Source: WRAV01 sp050950205
GTDB taxonomy: Bacteria; Bacillota; Clostridia; Oscillospirales; Ruminococcaceae
Direction of reading: 5' to 3'
Length of the DNA: 64,000 nucleotides
Assembly: GCA_050950205.1 (NCBI GenBank)
Contig: JBMNHF010000002.1
Coordinates: forward strand, 62,001-126,000
Below the pieces are notes generated by a model, which was not told the origin of the DNA, did not search any database, and saw nothing but the letters and a program-made list of their open reading frames with translations. Both the position numbers and the translations under genes were made by a program. Shown here piece by piece: positions 25,897-34,798 of the stretch; within the stretch, counting starts at the first letter, position 1, and each line of letters opens with the position of its first letter.

Positions 25897-27741
25897 TCAG
25901 ACCGGGCTGAGGACAGCTTCTTCTTGGTCGCCGGGGGCTACTTCCCCTTCGTCGGCGGACAGGGCAAGACTTTCCTGGTCAGGGTCAGACCAGTCTTTTT
26001 TCAGAGCCAACTGGCTGGCGCCGGTTTGGTGGCTCTGCTTGGAGGAATCGGATACGGCCACGGTTTGTTTGAGCTTGAATTGGGAAACCAGAGATTTGAG
26101 CATATCGGCCTGGGCAGAAAGCTCCTGGCTGGAGGCGGCGCTTTCTTCCGCCGTGGCCGAGTTGGTATGAATAATGTTGGAAATTTGACTGACGCCCACA
26201 TTAATTTCCTCAATGGAATCGGCCTGGGCTTGAGAAGCTTCCGCAATATCCTGCACCAACTGACTCACCGTTTGAGCCTTTTGCAACACCGCTTCCAGAG
26301 CTTTTTCGGTTTCGTCTGCCATTTCCTCTCCGTTTTCGATGGCGGCAAGGGTACTTTGAATCAGCTCGCTGGTGTCTTTGGCAGCCTGTGCGCTTTTGTT
26401 AGCCAAATTTCGCACTTCTTCGGCCACTACGGCAAAGCCTTTCCCGGCAGAACCGGCCCGGGCGGCCTCCACCGCTGCGTTGAGGGAGAGAATATTGGTC
26501 TGGAAGGCAATATCATCGATGGTCTTAATAATTTTCTGGATTCTGCTGGATTGGTTTGCCATTTCGTTCATGGCTTCCATCAGTTTTTTCATCTGCTCGT
26601 TTCCGCGCCCCAGCTCCTGCTCGGTATCAATGACATTGACGCTGGCCTGTTGGGCATTGTCTGTATTTTGCTTTACCTTTTGCAAAATTTCACTTAAGGA
26701 AGCCGCCAGTTGCTCCACAGAACCGGCCTGCTGAACGGAGCCTTGAGAAAGTGCCTGTGCACCGGAAGCCATCTGCTGAGAGCCGGAGGCAATCTGTTGG
26801 GAGGATGCATCGATTTGGGCAAGCATTGTGTTGAGGGAGGAGATGATTTCTTCCATGGAATGGCGGATGGGCAAAAAGTCATTTTGATATTCCCGCTCCA
26901 CACGAACAGTCATATCGCCCTTTGCGATATGTCCTAAAATTTGGGAAATATCGATGATATACTCCCTTAGATTTTGAATCAGGATGCGGATGCTTTCCGC
27001 CAAGGAGCCCATCTCATCCTTGGAAGTGTATTGCACTTCCACATCCAGTTTGCCGGCGGCGAGGGATTTGGCAGCATTTTCCACCTCCCGCACCGGATTG
27101 AGAATGCTGTGAATCAGATATGCGCACAGCACAACGATAATGGCGATGGAAGCGCCAAAAAAGACCAGGACAAATAGGGTGGCGTTGATTTCTGTCGCCC
27201 TTGCGTTTTCGTAGTAGTCGTTGCCCACGGCCTCCACCGCTTGGCTGATTTCTATGGCAAGGTTCTGTATCTCCTTTGCCATTGGAACATATTGGGTTTG
27301 GTAGATGCTCAAAGCTAGGTTCTTTCGCTTTTGCTCCACGTACTGAAATAAATTGTGTCGGAACTCATTTGCCATTTCGTTGCTTTCATACATTTGCTCT
27401 ATGCGATCGCGATTTTCCTGAGTGGTCAAGTTTTGCCGGAGAAACTCTATGTTAGCGGCTACCCCATCAATTGCCTCATTCATTTCTTGCTGATACTGGG
27501 CGATGGTTTCGTCATTTTGTTCCAGAATGATGTGGGCAATGTTTTTTTCAATGACCTGAAGGCCTCTGCGCAAATCCATGGCCGACTGGACAATCTTATG
27601 GGGGCCGTTATAAAACCCTTCAAAAGAGCTGGAGATGCTCCTCATTCCGCCAAAAATAGCAATAACAAGCGCAAGCACATAAAAAACCAAAACAATGGAA
27701 AAGGTCACCAATAGCTTTTTACCAATGGATAGATTCTTCAT
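25897..27741 (-). CDS. Methyl-accepting chemotaxis protein
   Basis: A 614-residue chemoreceptor. Two transmembrane segments (about 11-31 and 190-215) flank an extracellular four-helix ligand domain; a HAMP domain (about 215-268) and a signalling domain with the conserved tip sequence DDIAFQTNILSLNAAVEAARAG follow. The tail is acidic and lacks a CheR pentapeptide. It implies that the organism is motile, although no che or flagellar gene lies here. Start has AGGAGG 8 bp upstream. Its position between two uptake loci may reflect sensing of one of their substrates, which is only a suggestion. Confidence 0.95.
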   Translation of the reverse strand: MKNLSIGKKLLVTFSIVLVFYVLALVIAIFGGMRSISSSFEGFYNGPHKIVQSAMDLRRGLQVIEKNIAHIILEQNDETIAQYQQEMNEAIDGVAANIEFLRQNLTTQENRDRIEQMYESNEMANEFRHNLFQYVEQKRKNLALSIYQTQYVPMAKEIQNLAIEISQAVEAVGNDYYENARATEINATLFVLVFFGASIAIIVVLCAYLIHSILNPVREVENAAKSLAAGKLDVEVQYTSKDEMGSLAESIRILIQNLREYIIDISQILGHIAKGDMTVRVEREYQNDFLPIRHSMEEIISSLNTMLAQIDASSQQIASGSQQMASGAQALSQGSVQQAGSVEQLAASLSEILQKVKQNTDNAQQASVNVIDTEQELGRGNEQMKKLMEAMNEMANQSSRIQKIIKTIDDIAFQTNILSLNAAVEAARAGSAGKGFAVVAEEVRNLANKSAQAAKDTSELIQSTLAAIENGEEMADETEKALEAVLQKAQTVSQLVQDIAEASQAQADSIEEINVGVSQISNIIHTNSATAEESAASSQELSAQADMLKSLVSQFKLKQTVAVSDSSKQSHQTGASQLALKKDWSDPDQESLALSADEGEVAPGDQEEAVLSPV

Positions 27742-27811
27742 ACGATGTTCCTCCTGTTTGCCTGTTAAGTCTTTGGCAATAAATTAAATATGTAATGGGG
27801 AAATTTATGAA

Positions 27812-27833
27812 TGGCGGTCTGCTTTGGCAGACC
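27812..27833. other. Short perfect hairpin upstream of the chemoreceptor gene
   Basis: CGGTCTGC-TTTG-GCAGACCG forms an 8-bp stem about 70 bp upstream of the chemoreceptor start, without an adjacent T run. In the minus-strand transcript it would lie in the 5' leader. Role unknown. Confidence 0.4.
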
Positions 27834-27958
27834 GGTCTGGCCCGTTAAAACAAAAAAAGGATAGGAAAACATGGGCGCACAATTTAAATTTGCTTTGTTT
27901 GGGCAAAAGGGTCCGCTTGTGGGACCTTCCCCTGTCCTGATGAAAGGGGAGGATTTTT

Positions 27959-28069
27959 ATGCGCCTTAAGTTTTCATATCCGAATCTCCGTCTCAAATTG
28001 GTTGCACAAAATAAAATAAAACTTAACTTATATTTTATGACAAAAACCATAAACAGTCAACAACAATAG
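27959..28069 (+). CDS. Possible 36-residue small protein with hairpin-covered ribosome site
   Basis: An ATG at 27959 preceded by GGGGAGG (27946-27952, 6-bp spacer) opens a 36-residue basic peptide beginning MRLKFSYPNL. The ribosome site can pair fully with CCTTCCC at 27925-27931. Codon content is AT-rich and no family is recognised, so it may be chance. The remaining DNA in 27742-28268 shows no other gene. Confidence 0.25.
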   Translation: MRLKFSYPNLRLKLVAQNKIKLNLYFMTKTINSQQQ

Positions 28070-28268
28070 ACAATATTTTGTTATAAACGCCTAACATTTT
28101 TGTTGAAATATAGGAAAGCAAAGAGATGGCCTGTCAAACAGTTGGGCCGCTGTAATAAAAGATATTTTGTACCCATAAAAGCAATCTTGTTCCGGGCACC
28201 GCCCAGTAGCGGGAAAAACACATTTGCATTCAGGTGGCATAGAGAATGGGGAGATGGTTTGTAGCTTT

Positions 28269-28287
28269 TTGGCAGCTCTGTTGCTGG
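28269..28287 (+). promoter_or_regulatory. Candidate sigma-54 (-24/-12) promoter
   Basis: TTGGCAG-CTCTG-TTGCT matches the sigma-54 consensus TTGGCAC-N5-TTGCW except for one base, with the invariant GG and GC exactly 10 bp apart. It lies about 270 bp upstream of the desulfidase-family gene. Whether this genome has RpoN is not visible in the window. Confidence 0.5.
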
Positions 28288-28314
28288 CTGTTTCAATGGC
28301 TGGAGGGTGGAAGC

Positions 28315-28407
28315 TTGTCTCATTTTGAAATAGAAATGCAATGCAGAGTACTTTTCTGGGGGTATCAAAGTGATACGTTGTGATACATATTTTTCAAAAT
28401 GAGACAA
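28315..28407 (+). promoter_or_regulatory. 16-bp perfect inverted repeat, probable regulator site
   Basis: TTGTCTCATTTTGAAA (28315-28330) is repeated in inverse at 28392-28407 with 61 bp between the arms. Inside is a second repeat GTATCA-AAG-TGATAC plus another TGATAC. The arms look like paired protein-binding half-sites; a related TTGTC...ATGAGACAA pair lies just before the regulator gene at 36.5 kb. Confidence 0.55.
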
Positions 28408-28554
28408 ATTGGATTAAAAGATAACCAAACGAAATCGGTCACAATTAACTATAATCCTAAAAAAAGTAACAATTTATTTATAACTATACACAAATCCATT
28501 TGTTTTGATAGAATTGGAGATGAAAGCAGCATACCCTTTACGGAGGTTATCAGT

Positions 28555-29829
28555 TTGGCACTGGAAAAAAGAAAAGAAGCCCTGTATACGGCGATTCTTC
28601 ATCAAGAGTTAAAAGTAGCAATGGGCTGTACCGAACCAATCGCCATTGCATATTGTGCGGCCTATGCCCGAAAGGTGTTGGGGGCGCAGCCGGTTCGGTA
28701 TGTTGCTCACTGTTCCGGAAATATCATCAAAAACGCCAAGGCGGTCACCGTTCCTCAGACAGGGGGGCTAAAGGGCATAGAAGCAGCGGTGCTGGCCGGC
28801 TCTATCGGGGGAGACCCCAGTCTCGAGCTGGAAGTGCTCACCACCGTCACCCCGGAACACCAGGAGGAAATTCGGCGACAGCTTGCAGCCAATGCGGTGG
28901 AACTTGCTCTGCTGGACACCCCTCATTCGCTACATATTGTTGTGGAATGTTACGCACAGGATGGCTCCAGCGCCTCTGCCGAGATTGTGGATACCCACAC
29001 CAACATTGGGCAGGTGAAAAAGAACGGAGAGGTCATCCGCCAAAGAAGGGAAGCAACCGCTCAGGAAACATCCTCCGGACGGGAAGAGCTGAATGTCAGA
29101 GATATTCTCATCTATGCAGATACTGTGGATTTGGACGATGTGCGGGATGTTCTGGAACGGCAAATTGAGCTGAATATGGAAATTTCCCGAGAGGGCTTGA
29201 CCAACACCTGGGGGACCAGTGTGGGAAAGACGTTGTTGGAACAGTGTGCAGATGACCGGTGCCGGCTGCGGGCCATTGCGGCGGCGGGATCCGATGCCAG
29301 GATGAACGGCTGCGCCCTTCCCGTTGTCATCAACAGCGGCAGCGGCAATCAGGGAATGACGGTTTCCATCCCGGTGATTGAGTATGCCCGCATGATTGGG
29401 GCAGAGCACGACAAGCTTTTGCGGGCACTGTGTGTAAGCAATTTGTGTGCCATCCATCAAAAAACGGGAATCGGGCGTTTGTCCGCCTATTGCGGGGCGG
29501 TCAGCGCCGCAACGGGAAGCGCCGCCGGCATTGCTTATCTGGACGGGCAGGACTACAACTGCATTGCACAAACCATCATCAATTCCCTTGGAAACATCAG
29601 CGGCATGATTTGCGACGGCGCAAAATCCTCCTGTGCGGCAAAAATCGCCAGCGCCCTGGAAAGCGCCCTGCTGGGCTATGACATGGCCAAGGCCGGCCGG
29701 GGCTTTCAGGACGGGGAAGGGATTGTGAAAGGGGATGTGGAGGAGACCATTAAAAATGTGGGGCGCATGGCATCCAAAGGGATGCACTGCACGGATTTGG
29801 AAGTGCTTCGCATTATGATTGACCAATAA
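28555..29829 (+). CDS. L-cysteine desulfidase/L-serine dehydratase-alpha-like protein (UPF0597, CyuA family)
   Basis: A 424-residue cytoplasmic protein of the UPF0597/CyuA family, related to the alpha subunit of iron-sulfur serine dehydratases. These enzymes eliminate sulfide from L-cysteine to give pyruvate, ammonia and H2S using a [4Fe-4S] cluster. Conserved elements are AMGCTEPIAIAY, NSGSGNQGMTVS, CVSNLCAIHQKTGIGRLSAYCG and CDGAKSSCAAK, the cysteines being likely cluster ligands. TTG at 28555 follows ACGGAGG; the open frame upstream to 28399 is AT-rich and not protein-like. It begins the liv-dha gene series. Confidence 0.82.
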   Translation: MALEKRKEALYTAILHQELKVAMGCTEPIAIAYCAAYARKVLGAQPVRYVAHCSGNIIKNAKAVTVPQTGGLKGIEAAVLAGSIGGDPSLELEVLTTVTPEHQEEIRRQLAANAVELALLDTPHSLHIVVECYAQDGSSASAEIVDTHTNIGQVKKNGEVIRQRREATAQETSSGREELNVRDILIYADTVDLDDVRDVLERQIELNMEISREGLTNTWGTSVGKTLLEQCADDRCRLRAIAAAGSDARMNGCALPVVINSGSGNQGMTVSIPVIEYARMIGAEHDKLLRALCVSNLCAIHQKTGIGRLSAYCGAVSAATGSAAGIAYLDGQDYNCIAQTIINSLGNISGMICDGAKSSCAAKIASALESALLGYDMAKAGRGFQDGEGIVKGDVEETIKNVGRMASKGMHCTDLEVLRIMIDQ

Positions 29830-29910
29830 GCTTTCTGCGTTACGGTGGTTTAGGGGCGATGGCACCGACCAAAGCCTTTAGATAAGCTCAAAAAATATTG
29901 AAAGGAGAGA

Positions 29911-31158
29911 ATGTGTAGGAAAATAGCACCTACACGGGTAATGATGAAGAGAATATTTGCGATTGTTCTGGCAATGTGTATGACCCTAATGCTTGCAGCT
30001 TGCGGAGGAGGGGACGCCCCCAGTAGCGCTGCCCCCGCCCAAAGCAGCAGTGCCGCAAGCGCCGAAAAAGCGGCCAGCCCGGCAGCTTCCTCCGAACCGG
30101 ACGGCATCATCAAGATTGCCGTGGCCGGACCCATGACCGGTGACAACGCCGAATACGGAATTGGCTTTTACTACGCAACAGAACTGATGGCCAAGCAGTG
30201 GAACGAAAAGGGCGGCGTCAATGTCGGCGGCAAAAAGTACCAGATCGAAGTGCTGAAGTACGACGACAAATCCAGCTCCGACGAAGCAATGGCCATTGCG
30301 GAACAGATTGTATCGGACGATGATATTATTGGTGTCATCGGTCACTTTGCCTCCGGTATCTGCATGGCGGCAGCCCCCACCTATCAGGAAAGCGGCTACA
30401 TCAACATCAGCCCCACCTCCTCTCACGCCGACTATTCCAAAATAGGCGACTACATCTTCCGCAACAACACTGTCATCACCGTGGAAACCAGAACCGGTGC
30501 GGAAATGGCTGTTCAAGACCTGGGCGGAAAAGCCATTGGCATCCTCTCCATCGACACCGAGTGGGGACAGACCGCCGGCAACGCCATGGAAGAAAACATC
30601 AAAGCTCTGGGCGGCAACTTTGTTCTGCGCCAACAGGTGGCCACCGAGCAGGTGGACTTTGCCACCGAAATTGCCAACTTTAAGGGCGCAGGAGCCGATG
30701 TCATCATGGTGGCCGGCATGTACGGAACCCTGGCTCCCTTTGCAAAGGCCTGTGCGGAAAGCAACTATGAGGTCAAATTGGTTGGCTGCTCCAACGCTTA
30801 CACCGAGAATCTGATTCAGATTGCCGGCGAAGCCGCCAATGGAATTTATGCCCCTGTTTCCTTCTTTGCAGGAGATCCGGATCCGGCCAAAAAGGCGTAT
30901 GTGGACGAGTTCGCCCTGGCCTATGGCACCGCTCCCTCTGCTCTGACCACACAGGCCTACGACTCGGCAGGTATTTTGCTGCAGGCCATCGAGAATGCTG
31001 GAACTCTGGACCGGCAGGCCATTCGGGACGAAATCTACAAGATTGAGTATGAAGGCATGTCCGGATTTACTACCTTTGATGAAATTGGTGACGCTCAAAA
31101 AGTGTTTACCAAAATCATGGTAAAGGACGGCGCCTTTGTGCTGGCGGAGTTTAACTAA
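29911..31158 (+). CDS. Branched-chain-amino-acid-type ABC substrate-binding lipoprotein
   Basis: A 415-residue LivJ/HAAT-family binding protein. The signal peptide MKRIFAIVL...LMLAACGGG ends in a lipobox; a Ser/Ala linker follows, then the two-lobe receptor domain starting IKIAVAGPMTGDNAEYG. The family binds amino acids, amides, urea and aromatic acids, so the ligand is open. Start 29911 has AAAGGAGAG with a short spacer; ATG 29941 gives a more usual signal peptide. It begins the liv gene set and is followed by a hairpin. Confidence 0.9.
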   Translation: MCRKIAPTRVMMKRIFAIVLAMCMTLMLAACGGGDAPSSAAPAQSSSAASAEKAASPAASSEPDGIIKIAVAGPMTGDNAEYGIGFYYATELMAKQWNEKGGVNVGGKKYQIEVLKYDDKSSSDEAMAIAEQIVSDDDIIGVIGHFASGICMAAAPTYQESGYINISPTSSHADYSKIGDYIFRNNTVITVETRTGAEMAVQDLGGKAIGILSIDTEWGQTAGNAMEENIKALGGNFVLRQQVATEQVDFATEIANFKGAGADVIMVAGMYGTLAPFAKACAESNYEVKLVGCSNAYTENLIQIAGEAANGIYAPVSFFAGDPDPAKKAYVDEFALAYGTAPSALTTQAYDSAGILLQAIENAGTLDRQAIRDEIYKIEYEGMSGFTTFDEIGDAQKVFTKIMVKDGAFVLAEFN

Positions 31159-31189
31159 CCAGAACAAAAACCGTTCAATTTGAGGTGCT

Positions 31190-31216
31190 AGGCGAAGGGC
31201 CATTGGCCCTTCGCCT
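31190..31216 (+). promoter_or_regulatory. Intercistronic hairpin after the binding-protein gene
   Basis: AGGCGAAGGGCC-ATT-GGCCCTTCGCCT, a perfect 12-bp stem without a T run, lies between the binding-protein gene and livH. It matches the arrangement at 19.8 kb and likely keeps binding-protein message in excess. Confidence 0.7.
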
Positions 31217-31314
31217 GCGCCGAATCATCCGGGGCGTCAAGCCGCCAACCATTCAACTAAGGAAGGAGAGCGCGTTAACGCTGTCTTACACAACGGCGTG
31301 AACCTGAGTTGTAT

Positions 31315-32202
31315 ATGGAAACTTTGTTAGGAACCATTATAAACGGATTAGCCCTGGGTATGGCATATGCCTTGATTGCGGTAGGCTATTCAATGGTTTT
31401 CGGTATACTAAGGCTTATCAATTTTTCTCACAGTGCGGTATATGCTTTTGGCGCGTATATGGTATACTTCTTCGTCTCTCTTCACATTGGGCTTTTTCCG
31501 TCTATTTTACTGAGCATTGTACTGTCCGGACTTTTGGCGCTGCTGATCGATAAAGTGGCTCTGGAGCCCCTGCGCAAAAAGAATTCGATTCGCATTGCCA
31601 CCCTGATTACCACCATCGGTGTCTCTTATGTCATTCAAAATGTCCTTTCCATGGAAAAGGTGTTTACCAGCGAAAAGAAGGGTTTTCCCTCCCTCAACCT
31701 TTTCCCCAACCTGTTTATTGGGAACCTCACCATCCAGAGCAGCCAGCTCATTATGTTCTTTGTTGCTCTGATCCTTCTGGTGGTTTTGACTACCGTTGTA
31801 AACAAGACAAAAATCGGCCTGGCCATGAGAGCCACAGAACAAAACATGAAGGCAGCTCACCTGATGGGCGTAAACGTCAATCAGGTTATCTCCTTTACCT
31901 TCTTTTTGGGCGGAGCTTCGGCGGCCATTGCAGGCTCTCTCATTGGCGGATATTATCAGATCATCTCCCCCACCATGGGTTCCCTCATCGGCCTGAAAGC
32001 TTTTTCCGCCGCAGTGGTGGGAGGCATTGGAATCCTTCACGGTTCGGTTGTGGGGGGACTGGTCATAGGCATTGCGGAAACCATTGCCGCACAATATCTG
32101 GGCAGCAATGTGCGCGACCCCATGGCCTTTGTCATATTAATTGCCATCCTGATCATCAAGCCCAATGGCTTGTTTGGCAAGAAGGGGGTTTCGAAGGTTT
32201 AA
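31315..32202 (+). CDS. livH: Branched-chain amino acid ABC permease LivH
   Basis: A 295-residue permease with about eight membrane segments. The opening ETLLGTIINGLALGMAYALIAVGYSMVFGI is typical of LivH, and MRATEQNMKAAHLMGVNV is the ATPase-coupling loop. ATG at 31315 is taken; the ribosome site is weak, so translation may depend on upstream genes. Confidence 0.93.
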   Translation: METLLGTIINGLALGMAYALIAVGYSMVFGILRLINFSHSAVYAFGAYMVYFFVSLHIGLFPSILLSIVLSGLLALLIDKVALEPLRKKNSIRIATLITTIGVSYVIQNVLSMEKVFTSEKKGFPSLNLFPNLFIGNLTIQSSQLIMFFVALILLVVLTTVVNKTKIGLAMRATEQNMKAAHLMGVNVNQVISFTFFLGGASAAIAGSLIGGYYQIISPTMGSLIGLKAFSAAVVGGIGILHGSVVGGLVIGIAETIAAQYLGSNVRDPMAFVILIAILIIKPNGLFGKKGVSKV

Positions 32203-32203
32203 T

Positions 32204-33265
32204 ATGAAACAGAATAAATGGAGAAGCCATGACCTTCTTGTAGTGGTGGAAAGGTTTTGCGACAAATACAAGTATCTGTTCTTACTGGTGTTTTTGGTGG
32301 TGGCCTACGCCGTGCCCTTTATGGGCTTGTCCAGGCTAACCATGCGGATTCTGGTGATGATTGCCCTTTACAGCACCCTTGGGATGGGACTCAATGTGCT
32401 GGTGGGCTACATAGGACAGGTGTCTTTGGGCCACGCTGGCTTTTTTGCCATCGGTGCCTATACCTCGGCGCTGCTCAATGTCAACGCCGGCCTTAGCTTT
32501 TGGATTTCCGCTCCTCTGGGTGCCTGTTTGGCCGCGCTGATCGGGTTGCTGCTGGGCCTGCCCACCTTGCGCCTGTCCGGCACCTACCTTGCCATTGTCA
32601 CACTGGGTTTTTGCGAGGTTGTCATCATGGTGCTCAAGCAGTGGGAGCCTGTGACATACGGAAACTACGGCGTTCGCAATATTCCAAAGCCGGTATTTTT
32701 TGGCAGGGAACTGAACTTATCCAACGGTGGATTTTACATCATCATCCTGACAATGGCCCTGCTAACCGCCCTTGTGTGTCATCTGATTCGCAATTCCAAG
32801 GTGGGCAGAGCATTTGTGGCCATTAAAGAGGACGAACTTGCGGCCACCATGATGGGAATCAAAACCGCCCGGTACAAGATTTTGGGCTTTGTTATGTCTG
32901 CCTTTATCACCGGATTTGCCGGGGCCTTTTACTCGGTGATCAACAACGGCTATATCGAACCGTCCAACTTTACCTTTGACACCTCCATTATGATTTTGAG
33001 CGTGGTGATTGTAGGCGGGATCGGCACCACGCGAGGCATGATATTTGGCGCGGCTCTCCTCCTTTTATTCCCGGAGGTATTCCGCTTTTTGGACCAGTGG
33101 CGTTTTGTCATTTACGGTGTGCTTCTCGTGCTGATGATGCAGTTTCGGCCGCAGGGTGCGCTGGGCTGGAGCTCTACCCTGCCCTACAGGCTGCCCAAGG
33201 CGGTTAAGGCGCAACTGAAGGCGCGGCAAGAGCGAGAAAGCAGCCCGACGCCCACGTCCATGTGA
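32204..33265 (+). CDS. livM: Branched-chain amino acid ABC permease LivM
   Basis: A 353-residue permease with about nine or ten membrane segments, pairing with LivH. GYIGQVSLGHAGFFAIGAYTSA and the coupling segment FVAIKEDELAATMMGI are family hallmarks. The ATG at 32204 follows GAAGG one base after the livH stop. The C-terminal tail is basic and proline-rich, without a fused ATPase. Confidence 0.93.
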   Translation: MKQNKWRSHDLLVVVERFCDKYKYLFLLVFLVVAYAVPFMGLSRLTMRILVMIALYSTLGMGLNVLVGYIGQVSLGHAGFFAIGAYTSALLNVNAGLSFWISAPLGACLAALIGLLLGLPTLRLSGTYLAIVTLGFCEVVIMVLKQWEPVTYGNYGVRNIPKPVFFGRELNLSNGGFYIIILTMALLTALVCHLIRNSKVGRAFVAIKEDELAATMMGIKTARYKILGFVMSAFITGFAGAFYSVINNGYIEPSNFTFDTSIMILSVVIVGGIGTTRGMIFGAALLLLFPEVFRFLDQWRFVIYGVLLVLMMQFRPQGALGWSSTLPYRLPKAVKAQLKARQERESSPTPTSM

Positions 33266-33288
33266 GTACCTTGGAAAGGAGAAAAGCC

Positions 33289-34059
33289 ATGGCGTTTTTA
33301 GAAGCAAAGGAAATTACCATACAATTTGGCGGCCTGGTGGCGGTGGACAAGGTATCCTTCCATGTGGACAAAGGGGAAATTGTTAGCCTGATTGGTCCCA
33401 ACGGCGCGGGTAAAACAACGGTATTTAATATGTTGACAGGGGTTTATCAGCTGACATCCGGCTCCATTGTATTTGAGGGGGAAGTGATCAGCAATTTGGA
33501 ACCCCAGGCCATTGTGGACCGAGGCATTTCCCGCACCTTTCAAAATCTGCGGCTGTTTCCCAAAATGCGGGTGATCGAGAATGTTCTGGTGGGCGCCCAT
33601 ATCCGAACCCGGTATCACTTCTTCGATGCTCTGCTGCGCACCGGGAGATATCGGCGGGAGGAAGCCGAAAAAACTCTAAAGGCCATCGATATTTTAGAGA
33701 GCATCGGCCTTGGGGACGAAAAGGACAACTACGCCGAAAACCTGCCCTATGGAGAGCAGAGAAAGGTGGAGATCGCCCGGGCCATTGCAACCGATGCCAA
33801 GCTGATTCTTTTGGATGAGCCTGCGGCAGGCATGAATCCCAACGAATCGGAGGAGCTGCTGCGCTTTATCCGGGAACTGAGAGACAAGGGCTACACCATC
33901 CTTTTAATTGAGCACGACATGAATGTGGTGATGAACATCTCCGACCGGATTTACGTATTGGATCACGGCAAGCTGATATCTCAAGGGCTACCCCATGAGG
34001 TTGCCAATGATCCAGCGGTGGTTCAGGCCTATCTTGGAGGTGTGAAAGCAGATGCTTAA
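33289..34059 (+). CDS. livG: Branched-chain amino acid ABC ATPase LivG
   Basis: A 256-residue ABC ATPase. Walker A GPNGAGKTTVFN, the LivG-type insertion with NLRLFPKMRVIENV, the signature LPYGEQRKVEIAR and Walker B LILLDEPAAGMNPNE are present. ATG at 33289 has AAAGGAG upstream. It overlaps livF by 8 bp. Confidence 0.95.
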   Translation: MAFLEAKEITIQFGGLVAVDKVSFHVDKGEIVSLIGPNGAGKTTVFNMLTGVYQLTSGSIVFEGEVISNLEPQAIVDRGISRTFQNLRLFPKMRVIENVLVGAHIRTRYHFFDALLRTGRYRREEAEKTLKAIDILESIGLGDEKDNYAENLPYGEQRKVEIARAIATDAKLILLDEPAAGMNPNESEELLRFIRELRDKGYTILLIEHDMNVVMNISDRIYVLDHGKLISQGLPHEVANDPAVVQAYLGGVKADA

Positions 34060-34798
34060 AATAGAAGATCTCCATGTCAAGTACGGAAACATTCATGCCA
34101 TCAAAGGCATCAGTCTTGAGGTGAACGAGGGGGAAATCGTCACCCTCATCGGCTCCAACGGTGCGGGGAAGTCCACCACTCTGGGTTCCATCAGCGGTTT
34201 GGTCAAAACCTTCAGCGGCAATATTTTCTTTAAAAATCAGAATATCACCAACCTGCCACCCTATAAAATTGTCAACTTAGGCATCAGCCTTTCGCCGGAA
34301 GGCAGAGAGATTTTTCCCGCCCTGACGGTGGAGGAAAACCTTTACCTCGGCGCTTATAGCCGCTCCGACAAAGGAGAGATCCGCCAGTCCTTTGAGCGGG
34401 TGTACGATCTCTTTCCCCGGCTAAAGGAAAGGATTAAGCAGCAGGCCGGAACCCTTTCGGGAGGAGAGCAGCAGATGCTTGCCATCGGCCGCTCCCTGAT
34501 GAGCCGCCCTCAGCTGCTTCTGTTGGATGAGCCTTCTATGGGATTGGCTCCCAATCTGGTGCTTATGATCTTTGAGCTGATTGAGTCCATCAACCAGCAG
34601 GGCACCACCATACTGCTGATCGAACAAAATGCCAATATGGCGCTTTCGGTTGCCGACCGGGCCTATGTGCTGGAAACCGGCAGAGTATCCCTTGCCGGAG
34701 ATGCCAAAGAGCTGGCGGATGATCCCCGGGTAAAAGCAGCCTATCTGGGCGGCGCCCATCAGCAAAGCGACCAGGCAGAGAAAGGAGCGTTAACATGA
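34052..34798 (+). CDS. livF: Branched-chain amino acid ABC ATPase LivF
   Basis: A 248-residue ABC ATPase and the second nucleotide-binding subunit with LivG. Motifs: Walker A GSNGAGKSTTLG, signature LSGGEQQMLAIGR, Walker B LLLLDEPSMGLAPNL and the downstream LIEQNANMALSVAD. Its last four bases overlap the dhaK start, which ties the transporter to the kinase genes. Confidence 0.95.
   Translation: MLKIEDLHVKYGNIHAIKGISLEVNEGEIVTLIGSNGAGKSTTLGSISGLVKTFSGNIFFKNQNITNLPPYKIVNLGISLSPEGREIFPALTVEENLYLGAYSRSDKGEIRQSFERVYDLFPRLKERIKQQAGTLSGGEQQMLAIGRSLMSRPQLLLLDEPSMGLAPNLVLMIFELIESINQQGTTILLIEQNANMALSVADRAYVLETGRVSLAGDAKELADDPRVKAAYLGGAHQQSDQAEKGALT

Noticed and set aside
28399..28554. Upstream extension of the cysteine-desulfidase-like gene
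   Set aside because: The extra 52 codons are AT-rich, start inside the inverted repeat and lack a ribosome site, whereas TTG 28555 has GGAGG.
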